DNA of 64,000 bases from Dryomyza anilis (lineage: Eukaryota; Arthropoda; Insecta; Diptera; Dryomyzidae), in contig OX638131.1 in the NCBI GenBank assembly GCA_951804985.1, positions 90,098,349 through 90,162,348 of the forward strand. Direction: 5' to 3'. Every line of letters starts with the position of its first letter. The first letter of the stretch is position 1. The position numbers were made by a program, and so were the translations under genes. Under the pieces are notes generated by a model. The model searched no databases. It was not told where the DNA came from and worked only from the letters and a program-made list of their open reading frames with translations. Of the stretch, positions 45,737 through 56,789 are shown in pieces.

Positions 45737-46744
45737 ACTACGCTTGCAGAAGTCCAGACGCTGAACCCAATTTTCGACGGTTTTCAAGCATAAATCGACC
45801 GATACTACTGCAATTTCACGTTCGATATTCGTACGAAGTTCATCAATCGTCGCTGGCTTGTTGGCATAGACCATAGACTTGACGTAGCCCCACAGAAAAT
45901 AGTCTAACGGCGTCAAATCGCACGACCGAGGCGGCCAATCGAGTGGACCATTTCGTGAGATAACACGTTCTCCAAACTTGGTTTCCAATAAATTGATTGT
46001 GGCATTCGCCTTGTGGCTTGTGGCGCCGTCCTGTTGGAACCACATGTCCTCCAAGTCCATATCATCCAATTGGGGCCAAAAATATTCGGTTATCATTGAA
46101 CGGTAGCGATTCCCATTCACAGTAACGTGCCTGTCTTGATCATCACGGAAGAAGTACGGCCCAATGACGCCGCCGGCACATAAACCGCACCAAACCGTAA
46201 TTTTTTCGGGATGCAATGATGACTCATGGAGTACGTGTGGATTGCATATTTTGTTGTCATTCAGCCAGAAATTAGCCTCATCGCTGAAGATGATTTTTCG
46301 ATGATAATCCGAATCATTTTCAAGTTGTTGCTCAGCGCAATTCACGACCATACGACGCTTCTGGTGGTCAAGCGGCTTCAGTTCTTGCGTCAATTTGATT
46401 TTTTAAGGATGTAGGCCACGATCTTTTCGCAAAATTCGCCACAAGGACGTCACAGAGATTCCCAACGCTTGAGAACGACGTGTGAGAGACACATTTGGGC
46501 TTTCTTCAACTGAAGCCTCAGCGGCAGCAATATTCTCGACACTACGGGCACTTCTTTATCTGACTGGCACGGGAATATTGTGTACTGTACCTGTGGATTC
46601 AAATTTTTCCATTTGACGCTCAATTGGTGATCTGCTAGAACGATTATGACGACCATAAATTGGACGTAGCGCTCTTAACGTTGAGGCCACTGACTCCGAA
46701 TTTCGGTAGTAAATTTTAATAATTTCGACTCGTTGTTGGCTCAT
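45737..46744 (-). pseudogene. Mariner transposase (DD41D type) with two in-frame stops
   Basis: The transposase would cut and paste the element at TA sites. The ATG at 46744 opens MSQQRVEIIKIYYRN and the helix-turn-helix region. The same frame continues without frameshift to 45737, about 336 codons and near full length. Stops interrupt it at 46556-46558 (after VPVR) and 46403-46405 (after LHP). The catalytic aspartates lie in FSDEANFWLN, MWFQQDGATSH and CDLTPLDYFLWG. Between the second and third (counting the Asp of LTPLD) are 41 residues, which is the spacing of the DD41D (rosa) group. A few residues appear missing just after FWLN. Inactive because of the stops and the lost 3' end. Confidence 0.88.
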
Positions 46745-46868
46745 ATATCTTTCAATGATGAAATGACAAACCTTACTGAAGAGAAATGTCAAAAGAGCGG
46801 CAAGAAATATGGCGTCGTTTGATGTTCCTGTCACTTTACTTTTGTAGTGTGCCTTTTGAAAAACCCTG
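45737..46868 (-). mobile_element. DD41D mariner element, 3' truncated
   Basis: The 5' end on the minus strand is CAGGGTTTTTCAA at 46868, beside TA. The 5' UTR (GACGCCATATTTCTTGCCGC, CTTCAGTAAGGTTTGTCATT) leads to the transposase start at 46744. The element ends at 45737, where repeat L begins just after the codons RLDFCKR, so the last codons, 3' UTR and 3' terminal repeat are lost. With no 3' end it cannot transpose. Confidence 0.88.
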
Positions 46869-48775
46869 TATATTGAAAATTGATACAACTCTTGATACGT
46901 GGGCTTCTATACATATTTTAGATTTAAGAAATATTAAGTTAATTTTGCATCTAACGCCTACTGAGCACAAGTATTCGTAAAGATACGTTTTTTTTTGCAT
47001 TTTTGTCCAATACCTTTGAAAAAGGAGATTGGAATGTTCATGAAAAACGACATCTAATGCCTAAATTATGAAGAATATATCATTTTTATTTCAGTTGTAG
47101 TAGAATTGTTGCCAAATGTGTATAGTGTTATATATTTTTTTCTATGGGAAGTGGGCATGTCATGCCCATTTTTTGTGAAGAAGTTTTTCTTTCAAGAAAA
47201 CTGTTCTATAAAAAATTTCATGTCTGTAACTTAAAAAATCGATTTATGTCGGGAACAAATTTATGCACAAATTGCAGCATAATTTTTTGAACAAAATGTC
47301 AAAATCTATCGGTTATAAATATAACTGAAACATGTTCTTTCGGTTAAAGTAGCTGCCGGTTAAAGACAACAACGAGATATATATTGATATTGAAATCGAA
47401 TTTAGTGCAAACTATCGATTAAAGTTGTAATAAATATTTTACCTGATAAATATTTTAATTTAAGTAATACATTTTTGCTTTTCATTTTTACTAAAATCCT
47501 TTCTCTGCCTTTCTCATACACAATTCACCATCAACATCTTTTGCAGATGCCGCACACCATCCTACGTCACCACATTACACCTCATCTTAGCGACTTAGGC
47601 ATCCTACTAATTTTCTCCACCACGCAATTTTCTCGCATTACGAATAAAAACCCCCGACCTTAGTTTTGTTTAACCCCATGCACCTCATCAACACTTGCCG
47701 GCGTATTATCAATGCGAGAAACGGGCGCCAAACATGCGCATATCCTTAAAATGTCTACAACAACAAGAACAGCAATAATAATATTGCAGAAAGGTCCTTT
47801 TTGTCAAGCACGTGCTTTGAAGATAACAACAACAGCAGCAAAAAGAAAAAAATAAAACAGAATGAAAAAAAAAATAAAACCATGAACACACTCAAGAAGA
47901 ACAAAAGTGGGTGTTGCCCTATATATGATACAACAACTATAACAAAAAAAAAATAAAAATAAAAAAAATATCAGCACCTACACCAACAACAGTGACAGTG
48001 AGAAAATAAAAATTGATAAAATTGATATTAAATATTTTGGGTCACAGAGCGCCTCCTTCTTCTACCAGGCTCCTCCATTCTCCTACTCTTTGCCACACGA
48101 ACTACTATTGTTTTCTCTCATTCACACATTGTCACTATTTCTCTATCGTACTCTTTCTCTCCCTCTCTTTTATACGCACACTGACTTGTGCTGCTTTCTT
48201 TGCATATTTTCACAAATCCCAAAAGTTGGCAATGGGGTTCCCTCCATAAGAAATACGCACAACCTTTGCTACTACGTTCCAAGTGATGAGTTTTTTTTTT
48301 CACGATTTTTTCTTTTTCATTTTTCTTTTCTATGTCACGTTGTTTTTGCTATTTGTATATTTTACCACTTGTTGTTGTAGATATATACCATTTTTGTTCT
48401 TGTTTTAAGCCGCAAGTTTCTGACGGCATCAACCTATCGTCGTACGGTAGGCGTTGATTTTTGTGGTTTTCGAAAGTTGTATTTTTTCACAGTGTCGTGC
48501 GTGCGTGAGCTTATGTTGCCACTATCAAAGTTTTGGGTCATATAGAAATGTATGAATTTTAGTTGAATAAAGTTTAGCCAAATTCAATTTCTGTATCTCT
48601 TTAACATTATCAATATTTTGTATCTTTATTTTTGTAATTGTATACAATATTTAAAACCCATAAACCATTTGAAGATGATTTTTTAATTCTTTTATACAAA
48701 ATTTCATTTCATGATACACTAATATATATAATGTATTCTACTAAATAATTATGCCCAGCTCATGTTGGTCATGTA
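46869..48775. other. Gene-free 1.9-kb stretch, partly pyrimidine-rich
   Basis: No gene is recognised. 47470-47690 and 48040-48200 are C/T-rich (CTTCTTCTACCAGGCTCC, CTCTCCCTCTCTTTTATAC), and 47740-47990 is rich in CAA/AAG triplets. A T12 run lies at 48289. This could be gene-flanking or UTR-like sequence, but there is no coding support. Confidence 0.4.
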
Positions 48776-49114
48776 AAGGGTTTTTCAATAAGAGCGCTAC
48801 AAAAGTTTTTTTCAAGGGTTTTTCAACAGGCACGCTACAAAAGTAGAGCGACAGGGACCAAACGACGCCATATTTCTTGCCGCTCTTTTGACATTTCTCT
48901 TCAGTAAGGTTTCCCATTTTATGATGAAAAGATATACGAGCCAACAACAAGTCGAAATTATTAAAATTTACTACCGAACTTCGACTTCGTATATCTTTCC
49001 GTCATAAAATGGCAAACCTTACTGAAGAGAAATTTCAAAAGAGCGGTAAGAAATATGGCGTCGTTTGCTGTCCCTGTCGCTCTACTTTTGTAGCGTCCCT
49101 GTTGAAAAACCCTT
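48776..49114. mobile_element. Palindromic mariner-derived MITE, copy 2
   Basis: 339 bases between TA at 48774-48775 and 49115-49116, ends AAGGGTTTTTCAA and TTGAAAAACCCTT. Two inverted arms of about 150 bases carry the mariner 5' end (CTCTTCAGTAAGGTTTCCCA, AGCCAACAACAAGTCGAAAT). The left end shows a small tandem duplication of the terminal 40 bases (GGGTTTTTCAATAAGAGCGC, then GGGTTTTTCAACAGGCACGC). Copies 1 and 2 share this duplication; copy 3 has a partial form at its right end. Confidence 0.88.
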
Positions 49115-49254
49115 TAATTGGTCGGGTTATAAAAAATAATAATAGAATGATCAGTTCCCGATTTTTCCTTTTTCCTTTTTAAATTTCTTCTTTAATTTAA
49201 ATTTATAAAAACTTTTTATCCTTTTCGACAACTAAGTTTACAATGGTAACATGC

Positions 49255-49470
49255 TAAAACTACACCATTTTCAAATGAGATTTTTCCATTTGAAAGTGTG
49301 AAAATTTCAAATGAAATCCAGATTTTTCGATTTGAAATTGAGGTTTATCCATTGAAATTGAGAAATGAAATTGAGATTATGCATTTGAAATTGAGAAAAC
49401 TTTATATGAAATCAAGATATTTCCATTTGAAATTGAGATTTTTCCATTTGAAATTGAGAAAATTAAATCA
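49255..49470. repeat. Degenerate tandem repeat, CATTTGAAATTGAGATTTTTC
   Basis: Around ten units of roughly 21 bases built on TTTCCATTTGAAATTGAGA, with unit lengths varying. No gene: the 83-codon frame at 49298 is the repeat's translation. Confidence 0.75.
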
Positions 49471-49479
49471 TTTACTAAA

Positions 49480-49640
49480 CCCATTCGAGATATCGGTTTT
49501 GGTTCCAACATTTTATATAATAGCGATTCCGGTACTTGTTCCAATATAAAAAATATATATATAGTGGTTTCGGTTCCCATTCCGATTCCACACACACTTT
49601 TTATAAGTTTCCGGTTCCGATTCCGGTACCAAAATCCAAA
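49480..49640 (-). repeat. Dispersed repeat O, copy
   Basis: On the minus strand, units near GGAACCGGAATCGGAA are separated by 25-40 AT-rich bases. The same units lie inside the hAT-like element at 52814-53564 and at 38995-39110, so this is probably a fragment of such an element. Confidence 0.55.
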
Positions 49641-49889
49641 AATAGAAACGGCAGCGTTCTTAGTTATTAAACTTTTTTTGTATTATCGTTTTTTTAAATA
49701 TACGAAACACATGCTCAAACACGAAAAAAAAAGAGCAGAAACCTCATAGATGATGAATTCGAAAAACGATTCGCTATTACGATTCGCGGAATTACGTATA
49801 CAATAAATCCAATTGATGTTATATTGAATGTTATATTGATGGTTTTAAAATCTAATGTTATTAACAACGAGTATTTTATGATTTTTTAA

Positions 49890-50410
49890 ATACAAGTAAA
49901 ACCCGTATACGAGTTGATATCGCAAATCGGTTTTCGAATTCAACATCTGTGAGGTTTCTGCTACAAGATCCCATCCATGGTTTTTAAAAGTCACGCAAAA
50001 AAATATAAAGTTTTCTAAATATTAAAAAGTGATATGCACTTCAAATGTATGTAAAACCTGTATAGGAATTGATATCGCAAAGCGGTTTTCAGCTTCTTCA
50101 TCTGTGAGGTTTCTGCTACAAGATCCCATCCATGGTTTTTAAAAGTGACGCAAAAAAATATAAAATTTTCTAAATATTAAAAAGTGATATGCACTTCAAA
50201 AGCATGTAAGATGCGCGTAGGAATTGATATCGCAAAGTGGTTTTCGAATTCACGATCAAGGGGGCTTCTGGTACAAGATGCATTCAATTGTTTTTAAAAG
50301 TGACGCAAAAAATATATTTTTTGAAATTATTTTAAAATTTTTGAAATTATTTACACACTTGCATTTTAAATGCAATTTAAAACCGCAAACGAATTGAGCC
50401 AGAAAAACGG
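49890..50410 (+). repeat. 155-bp tandem repeat
   Basis: The block GATATCGCAAATCGGTTTTC, CTGCTACAAGATCCCATCC and GATATGCACTTCAAATG recurs at a constant offset of 155 bases (CTACAAGATC at 49961 and 50116, GTACAAGATG at 50271). Three units are clear and a fourth is degenerate. Non-coding. Confidence 0.85.
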
Positions 50411-51544
50411 TGAACGTACATATTCTTGGATTGGTCTCTAGTTTCACGTACATGTGTTTTTTTTTACAATGTGCAAAATAATGTCGCATGGTGTAATAGG
50501 TTACGCCCTTTTCCGATTCCACCCATTTTTATACTATCGCATGATACAAACATAGAGTAAATAAATCTATAGTTTCATCAATTTATCTCTTATAATACTT
50601 AAGTTATATAGTTTCATTGAAATTTCGTTAATAAAAAGTGCCACTCCCACTTTTCCAACTCCGCCCATTTTTTCACAACAACAAGATACATCTATTAACT
50701 AACTGTATCCAAAATTTTGTTTATTTACCTCTTGTATAACAAAAGTTACAGATTTATGACACGCAAAAGTGCCTTCTGACCCACTGTGAAACGTTTCAGT
50801 GTTGCAACCGAAATACATTTGTTGTAACCTCATGTCATTGAAATGAACGTACCATATTTTACTCTAACCGAAATGTTAGTCCGCGCAACTGTACGTTTGG
50901 TTGTCGTAAACTCATGAATGCATTTTTCATTCTGCATAAATTGACATTCGTGCATTTGTTATGGCAACTGAGTACGTTATTGTATAATCTAAATAAATGA
51001 CAAATGACAACCTCATGTCTATCAGGAGTTCGGTTGCCAGTTTCTTGCCAACAAATATGGATACATGCAGAAATAAATAAACGTCAAAATTGTAGGTTCA
51101 GCATGCTTGCTAACATGGAGATTGGCACAACCTCATGCTTGCTGACTAGGAGGTTAGCACAACCTCATTATTTCTTAATAGGAGGTTGTAACAACCTTCT
51201 AGTCAGCAAGTTGTCGCAACAGAATAATTCGGTAGGGCAATTTAGTTGGTTGCCGCAACAAATCAATTTTCTGTGTTACAGGTCACAATTGACCGATCAT
51301 GCCCATTGTAATCCAAATTTGAAGATTCATTCAAACTCTTCTAGTTTTTCGGTAATTGTGAATTTAACACACGGACAGGTGGACATCGTTAAATCGATTG
51401 AGAAGGCCATGCTGATCAAGAATTTATATACTTTTCCATACTTGATATGCTTCCTTCTGGTGTCACAAATACCGTACAGTGGTTAAGAAACGTTCTTCAA
51501 CAGCCAAAACTCTATATCTTTTGATAAAGAGAATATTTTTTAAT
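50411..51544. other. Gene-free stretch with smaller repeats
   Basis: Near 50500 and 50645 a CCACCCATTTTT / CGCCCATTTTT block recurs about 140 bases apart. 50780-51281 is built of drifting GTTGCAACC / AGGTTG motifs and ends TTTTCTGTG, like family K, so it may be a degraded relative. The 160-codon frame at 51004 lies in this repeat-like sequence and matches nothing I know. 51385-51480 is a repeat L fragment (GGCCATGCTGATCAAGAAT). Confidence 0.45.
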
Positions 51545-52275
51545 TATTATACCCTTCACTAAGAGTGAAAGGGTATATTCAATTTGGTACGCCGTTCATA
51601 ACACCCAGAAGGAAGCATTTCCGGTATGGAAAAGTATATATATTCTTGATCAGCATGACCTCCTGAGTTGTTTTAGCGATGTCCGTCTGTCTGTCCGTCT
51701 GTCCGTCTGTCTGTCTGTCTGTCTGTCTGTTGAAATCACTACTACTTAAACAATTGAAGAGTTAGATAAATGAAACTCATAATTTAGATTACTTATATAC
51801 CTACGCTGTATGTGCGAAAAAGGCATATCGGTTTATTGTGACATGTGATCTGACCATTTATATTCAAATAACTCATATAAAATGTACATCTACAGTTCAG
51901 TTTTACTGTATACGTGCTTAGGAAAACTTTTTTGGTCAAATATATATTGACATCATGCTCAAATACATGATAATAAAGTTTTCCGGCGAAAAGACTTGTG
52001 GTTCACAAAAAAAAAATCGAAATTCGGTACACCTACCCATTTGTAAATATGGGTATCAAATGAATGGAAATTCTTCAGCGATTGAAAGTTTGTAGTTATT
52101 TTCCGAATTTGTATACCCTGGTGACCTATATACCACTTTGAATGGTAACCACACATATGTGTAGGGTATTTATAGTCGGCTTAGAACGACTATAATTTTG
52201 ATAATCCTAACTATCATAATTACACCTACTTTAAAATTTCCCATTGATCAAACCTTCCCAACTGTTTTTTTTTTT
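51545..52275 (+). repeat. Dispersed repeat L, copy 2
   Basis: It starts TATTATACCCTTCACTAAGA and ends AAACCTTCCCAACTG. It matches 45020-45736 in inverted orientation along its full length, including the CTGTCTGT run (51683-51730), a TCAAATGAATGGAAATTCTT block and GTCGGCTTAGAACGACTATA. No coding frame is conserved. Confidence 0.8.
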
Positions 52276-52544
52276 GTTTTATTTTTATTTTATTTATTTA
52301 TTTTGTTTGATTGGAAATTGATGAAATATGCTTTCAAGACACTAAAATTAAAATCGATTGATTTGATTCCGCTGTATAATAAGTCAAAACTGAACTTCTT
52401 TTAATTTCAATTTTTTTTTTTTTTTTATTTTTAATTATTAAAAGTTTGCATGGTTGATAATATTAGATACTAAAAATAAAAAAATTTTTGGATTCAAATT
52501 TTGATCCTGAAAAAGAACGAATATTTTAATTCGTTTTTTTACTT
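52276..52544. other. A/T-rich spacer
   Basis: T-rich low complexity (T10-T12 runs). No gene is seen. Confidence 0.4.
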
Positions 52545-52800
52545 TGTGGTCTATAATGTTTTCCCACAAACCGACTCGATACACCTACCCATTTATATAG
52601 ATTAGGTACTCAAATGAAAGAAAATTCTTCAGCGATTGCAAGTACGTAGTGGTTTTCAGGATTCCTATACCCTGGTGATCTATGCATTTATAGTCGTCTT
52701 AGACCGGCTATAACTTACACAATTCTTACTAACTTCATCACACCAATTACCACATTTTTCCTACTTCAAAATTTCCCATGTGAAGTAACCTTCCTTACTG
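52545..52800 (+). repeat. Repeat L, 3' fragment
   Basis: GACTCGATACACCTACCCAT, CTTCAGCGATTGCAAGTACG, TATACCCTGGTGATCTAT and CCTTCCTTACTGG correspond to the last 250 bases of repeat L (52020-52270), with divergence. Confidence 0.65.
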
Positions 52801-52813
52801 GTTTACTTTGAAC

Positions 52814-53564
52814 TAGAGATGGGCGCGTGCCTGTTTTTGATGGCACGCACGAGAAGCACGATAAAACACGGGATTTGAAAAGACATGAAGAAACACGGAA
52901 AAACACGTCAAAAGACGAAAAAAGCACGGAAAAACATGAAAAACAAGCGAAACGTGAAAAATAATACCAGAACCGTTTAGATTTTTGGAACCAGAATCGT
53001 TATTAAAAATGTGTTGAATCGGAACTGGAATCGGAACATATATATTTTTTTATTTTTACCGCTATTTTAAAAATATCGGAACAGATATTATAGTCCCTGT
53101 CATGAAACTCAAAGAACCGGAATCGGAACCGTTAATAAAAATATATGAAACCGGAATCGAAACCCATTTAATTTGTTGGTTGAAACCGGAATTGGAACCA
53201 CAATTTTAAAAATCTTGGAACCCGAACCGGAATCGACATTCCAATAGGTTTTATTCCCTGTAATAAAAAATTCAAAAATTAAGTTTGATACTGTTTTATT
53301 CTCATAAATCCATAAGTAAAACTAAAACAACAGATTTTTAAGAAAAAGTTAAAATACCATGAATTTTTTATTTTCGTAAGAAGTAAGGGTTTTTTTATAT
53401 TGGGGTAGAAACTATAAAAAAAATATATTTATTGTGCTCGTGCCTGATTTTGGAGGCACGGACACGCACGGGCACGACAACAACTAGCACACACGGAGAT
53501 TTGCACCCACGAACTCAGATTTTCGGGCGTGACACGAAAAAAGCACGGCACGTGCCTATCTCTA
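52814..53564. mobile_element. Non-autonomous hAT-like element, 751 bp
   Basis: The ends TAGAGATGGGCGCGTGCC and, inverted, TAGAGATAGGCACGTGCC match at 16 of 18 positions. A perfect 8-base target duplication CTTTGAAC flanks it (52806-52813 and 53565-53572). The 8-bp duplication and these ends are typical of the hAT superfamily. The interior holds GGCACG-rich subterminal regions, AAAACACGGAAAAACACG repeats and repeat O units (GGAACCGGAATCGGAAC). No transposase is encoded. Confidence 0.88.
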
Positions 53565-53580
53565 CTTTGAACGTTCACAA

Positions 53581-53801
53581 CACCCAGAAAAAAATTCCCT
53601 CAAATCCCATTAAAATTGGTCAATAGGACAATTATTGATTTAATAGTATACAAAAAAATAAATCTTTTCATATAAACTCAATGGCAATGTCATGGTATTT
53701 TCTATTATTTAATGGTATTTTCCGATTAAAATAATAATTTATCCTATTGACTATTTTTAATAGTAAAAAACTATTATTTATATAGTATTTTTTTCTGGGT
53801 G
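53581..53801. mobile_element. Short TIR element (MITE), family H copy 2
   Basis: 221 bases with ends CACCCAGAAAAAAATTC and ATTTTTTTCTGGGTG, flanked by AA on both sides. The interior (TTGGTCAATAGGACAATT, ATCCTATTGACTATTTTTAA) is itself palindromic and is shared with 1380-1599. Confidence 0.8.
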
Positions 53802-55275
53802 AACCAAAAACCTTTAAAAGTTTTTATGCATAAATTGCTTTTAACTTCTAAATGAAAGAATTGTCACTAACCACATATAGAACGTCGCTGTCGAGATGTG
53901 GGTATGGGGTTCTGAGATGTTTATGTATTGAAATTTTTTTTTTCACATTTTATATTCGTCCAAGTCTTATACACAAATAACACACAGAATAGATCCATTA
54001 ACTATGGATCTATTCCCCAAGCCGGAATTTGTACCAGACCCCTTTAGAATACAAGTCCTGCGTACATACCACTGGACTGAGGTCTAGAATTCTATATTAA
54101 ATTTTTTTACGTAAACGTAAATGTAAATTTGTTCATAAAAACATGGATTCGATTATTATGAAACCAACAAAATGTTAACTAAATATTCAAATTTTTACTG
54201 AAAGTTAAACTCAACTCATTTACGACGTAAATTTTTTCCCCTTCACTCAAACAATAGGTGAAGAGAATAATTTTTGTATTTTTTCCCCTTTAAATGTGGT
54301 GAAATAAATACGAACATTCAACGGAGAGAGGAGCACTGCAATATGTTGAGAGTAACGGGAAAAACAGAAGACTCATTGAGTGCACAGTTTGGTCTCAGTC
54401 TGACGTAAACAGTACGAGCGTTTGCATGTTACGTTGTCGTAGGCAGTGCGCATTACGACATACAAAAAATACGTAATCATTAAGCATAGAGGTTTCAAGA
54501 CTGGATAAACATGCGACTAAAGGATAATTGTTAAATATACACGCTTCCGGCTTAAGGAAGGAAATGAGGAAGGATACGCAACTTGATACAAAATACAGGA
54601 AATACAGCAGGAAGAAGTATTGCTGGCGGGGATGCGTAGCAAAAAGATTCAAGCAATTACTTAAATAAGCCTCTTAATAAATATTCTTAATAAATGCTCA
54701 TAATAAAGCAACAAGTTGATTAATTGTGTCATTATTCATTTGTTATTTTTGAGCTTTTGTACAGAAATTAAAATTACTATAAATATAAATTTAATTGGTT
54801 TAATAATTAAATAACAAAAAATAGGTCATTCGCACAGGATGTGTTTGTAGTTATTTTTAAAATTATTTCTGTGAGTGCGTAATAAAATCATATGGCCAAC
54901 AATTGACCCGAATAATATAATGATTCATATACATATGATTGTGTGGAGGGCAGGTGGGTGTAAATGGTTGTTTTTCTTGTTGTTAATAGGCAAGAACATT
55001 TCAATTTAAATCCCGAATATCATATTTAATTAAATGCCGGTATCAGCCTGCAGTAAATATTGAATTAAACAATTCGTATTATATGTTTGCATATTGAATG
55101 TGTGTGTGTGTGAGTGATTTTATTTATATAAAGTGTTATTTTTATATTTTTGCACAATTTTTATATGGCCATTTGTGAGCATTTTTATATGAAATGAATT
55201 AAGTATCATTTAAAGTTAAATTTTTAGAGTGGCAATATAAAGTAACAAATTCTTTAAAACTAGCTATATATAGTC
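53802..55275. other. Gene-free stretch with a small hairpin and an LTR-like segment
   Basis: A hairpin AATAGATCCAT-TAACT-ATGGATCTATT lies at 53988-54014. At about 54300-54720 the sequence is more balanced in base composition and ends with several AATAAA signals (54675-54710). This could be a solo LTR or an old UTR, but I find no second copy and no clear TG/CA boundaries. The 85-codon minus frame at 54395 is not recognised. Confidence 0.35.
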
Positions 55276-55287
55276 ATCACTATTAAA

Positions 55288-55582
55288 ATAATAATAATAG
55301 TTTGGCACTACAGTCCTAAGAACTCTCTCACCATTTTGAGCTGTGCGTGTTGTATTTGTACTCAATGTGGTGGGACCTACAGTTTATTGCCGAATCCGAA
55401 CGTCGGGTGAGAGCTTTTCATAGGCAATGTTTTTACTCTCGGAGGTTTGCCATTTACTGCCGAGATATAGCGCGGAATAGAAAAATGTTTCTATGAAAAG
55501 ATGTTGTTAGCCCCAGTCCAGGCTTTAACCGGGGACCTTTCGGTTCGCAGTCCAACGCACTAACCACTGAGATACCGCGGCT
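55288..55582 (-). mobile_element. tRNA-derived SINE
   Basis: On the minus strand from 55582: AGCCGCGGTATCTCAGTGG, with a Pol III A box (TATCTCAGTGGTTAGTGC, about 55557-55574), then GGACTGCGAACCG where the anticodon arm would be, then a B box (GGTTAAAGCC, 55521-55530). A non-tRNA body of about 200 bases follows, ending in an ATT repeat (55288-55301). Direct repeats ATCACTATTAAA (55276-55287) and ATCACTACTAAA (55583-55594) flank it, with one mismatch. SINEs are copied by a partner LINE's machinery; ATT-repeat tails suggest which LINE's 3' end is mimicked. The head is too diverged to be a working tRNA gene. Confidence 0.85.
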
Positions 55583-55714
55583 ATCACTACTAAATTTATA
55601 TAATTTATCAAATAACATATTTAGTACCTAAGCAATTTCATTACATAGATTATATCAAGTTTTTTATATATCAAGTTTTTATTATATTATATAAACACAA
55701 TTACAATCGTTTTT

Positions 55715-56265
55715 ATACCCTACACCTATGAGGTACAGGGTATATTAACTGTGCATATATTGTAACGCCCCTTAGTAGGCGTGTCCGATATGGAAAAGTA
55801 TATATATTCTTGATCAGCATCACTACCCGAGTCCGTTTAGTCATGTCCGTCTGTCTGTCTGTCCGTCTTGCTGTCCGAATACATAATAACTTGATAAATA
55901 CTGCCCAGAATGCAATAAAATTTCGTATTATTATATTTTAGCCAAAAGTAGGAACTGAGTTTGAAAATGAGCCAAATCGGTCAACGGACACGCCCACCTC
56001 ACATACAAGTCACTTTTACATAACTCTTTAGGAAAGTATTGTTATAATTCACCTAAAAATATGTGGTCCAAAAATGGGCGTGATTCTGAGGGTGGGGAGG
56101 TTCAGCATAATTAAAATCTTTAAAATTAAGGTATGCAAGCAAATATCCCACTTTAATATCCCCATCAAAGGTGTTGGGTATTCCATAGTCGGGCCCGACC
56201 GACTATAAAAATCCGCCCCATGTGACCGAACTTATTCATGTGACCTAACTTTCCCAACTCGTTTT
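55715..56265 (+). repeat. Dispersed repeat N, copy 2
   Basis: It starts ATACCCTACACCTATGAGGT and ends TAACTTTCCCAACTCG. Landmarks match 21013-21800 in order but an internal segment is missing: GGGCGTGATT joins directly to CTGAGGGTGGGGAGG, skipping about 200 bases present in copy 1. Confidence 0.8.
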
Positions 56266-56789
56266 TTAACTAAATTGCTAACGAAATTTTATATTTATCC
56301 TTAAAACAGCAAATTTTAAATAGAATTCATAAAGATCTCTTTTTAAAGAGTATTTTTCAGAGAACTCTGAATAATACAAACGGAGCACTCATAAATATCT
56401 TTAAAGTTACTTATATGAGCAAATCCAGAAAACTTTTAACCTTCTTGATATTGACATAAAGCAATGAATAAAAATGATATGTTGTTTTTATATTTTACAT
56501 TTTAATTAAATATTGTTAAGAATACCTGAATTAATAAATACCAACCATTTCTGAGTTCTTATGTTGCTTTGTCTATTTGCTACATATGGCCAAAGTAAGA
56601 AAAGCATCAAAAATACCGATGATACGCGCACGTTTTGTATGATTCTAATCATCACTATTGCTACGACATGCAAGATATCGCTGCAATTTTAATACAATCG
56701 CTAGCTAATACCCAAAAGCAAAAAAAATATATGTCGCATAAGTGTGTCGTATCCCAAACGAAATTTGAACAGAGGTGAATGTATAATAC
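56266..56789. other. Gene-free spacer
   Basis: AT-rich sequence. TATGAGCAAATCCAGAAAACTTTTAAC near 56415 has an inverted counterpart near 61036-61062, on the other side of the hAT-like element. No gene is seen. Confidence 0.4.

Noticed and set aside
46450..46656. Separate frame within the mariner as evidence of a frameshift
   Set aside because: The correct transposase frame continues through this part. The pieces at 46744-46559 and 46393-45737 are in the same frame, separated only by stops.
51004..51486. 160-codon frame as a gene
   Set aside because: It lies in drifting AGGTTG/GTTGCAACC repeats and runs into a repeat L fragment. No recognisable domain.
54300..54720. Solo LTR
   Set aside because: AATAAA signals and balanced composition are suggestive, but there is no second copy, no clear TG/CA ends and no target duplication.
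55500..55582. A tRNA gene on the minus strand
   Set aside because: A and B boxes are present but the acceptor and anticodon stems do not pair properly. The long body, ATT tail and flanking duplications show it is a SINE.
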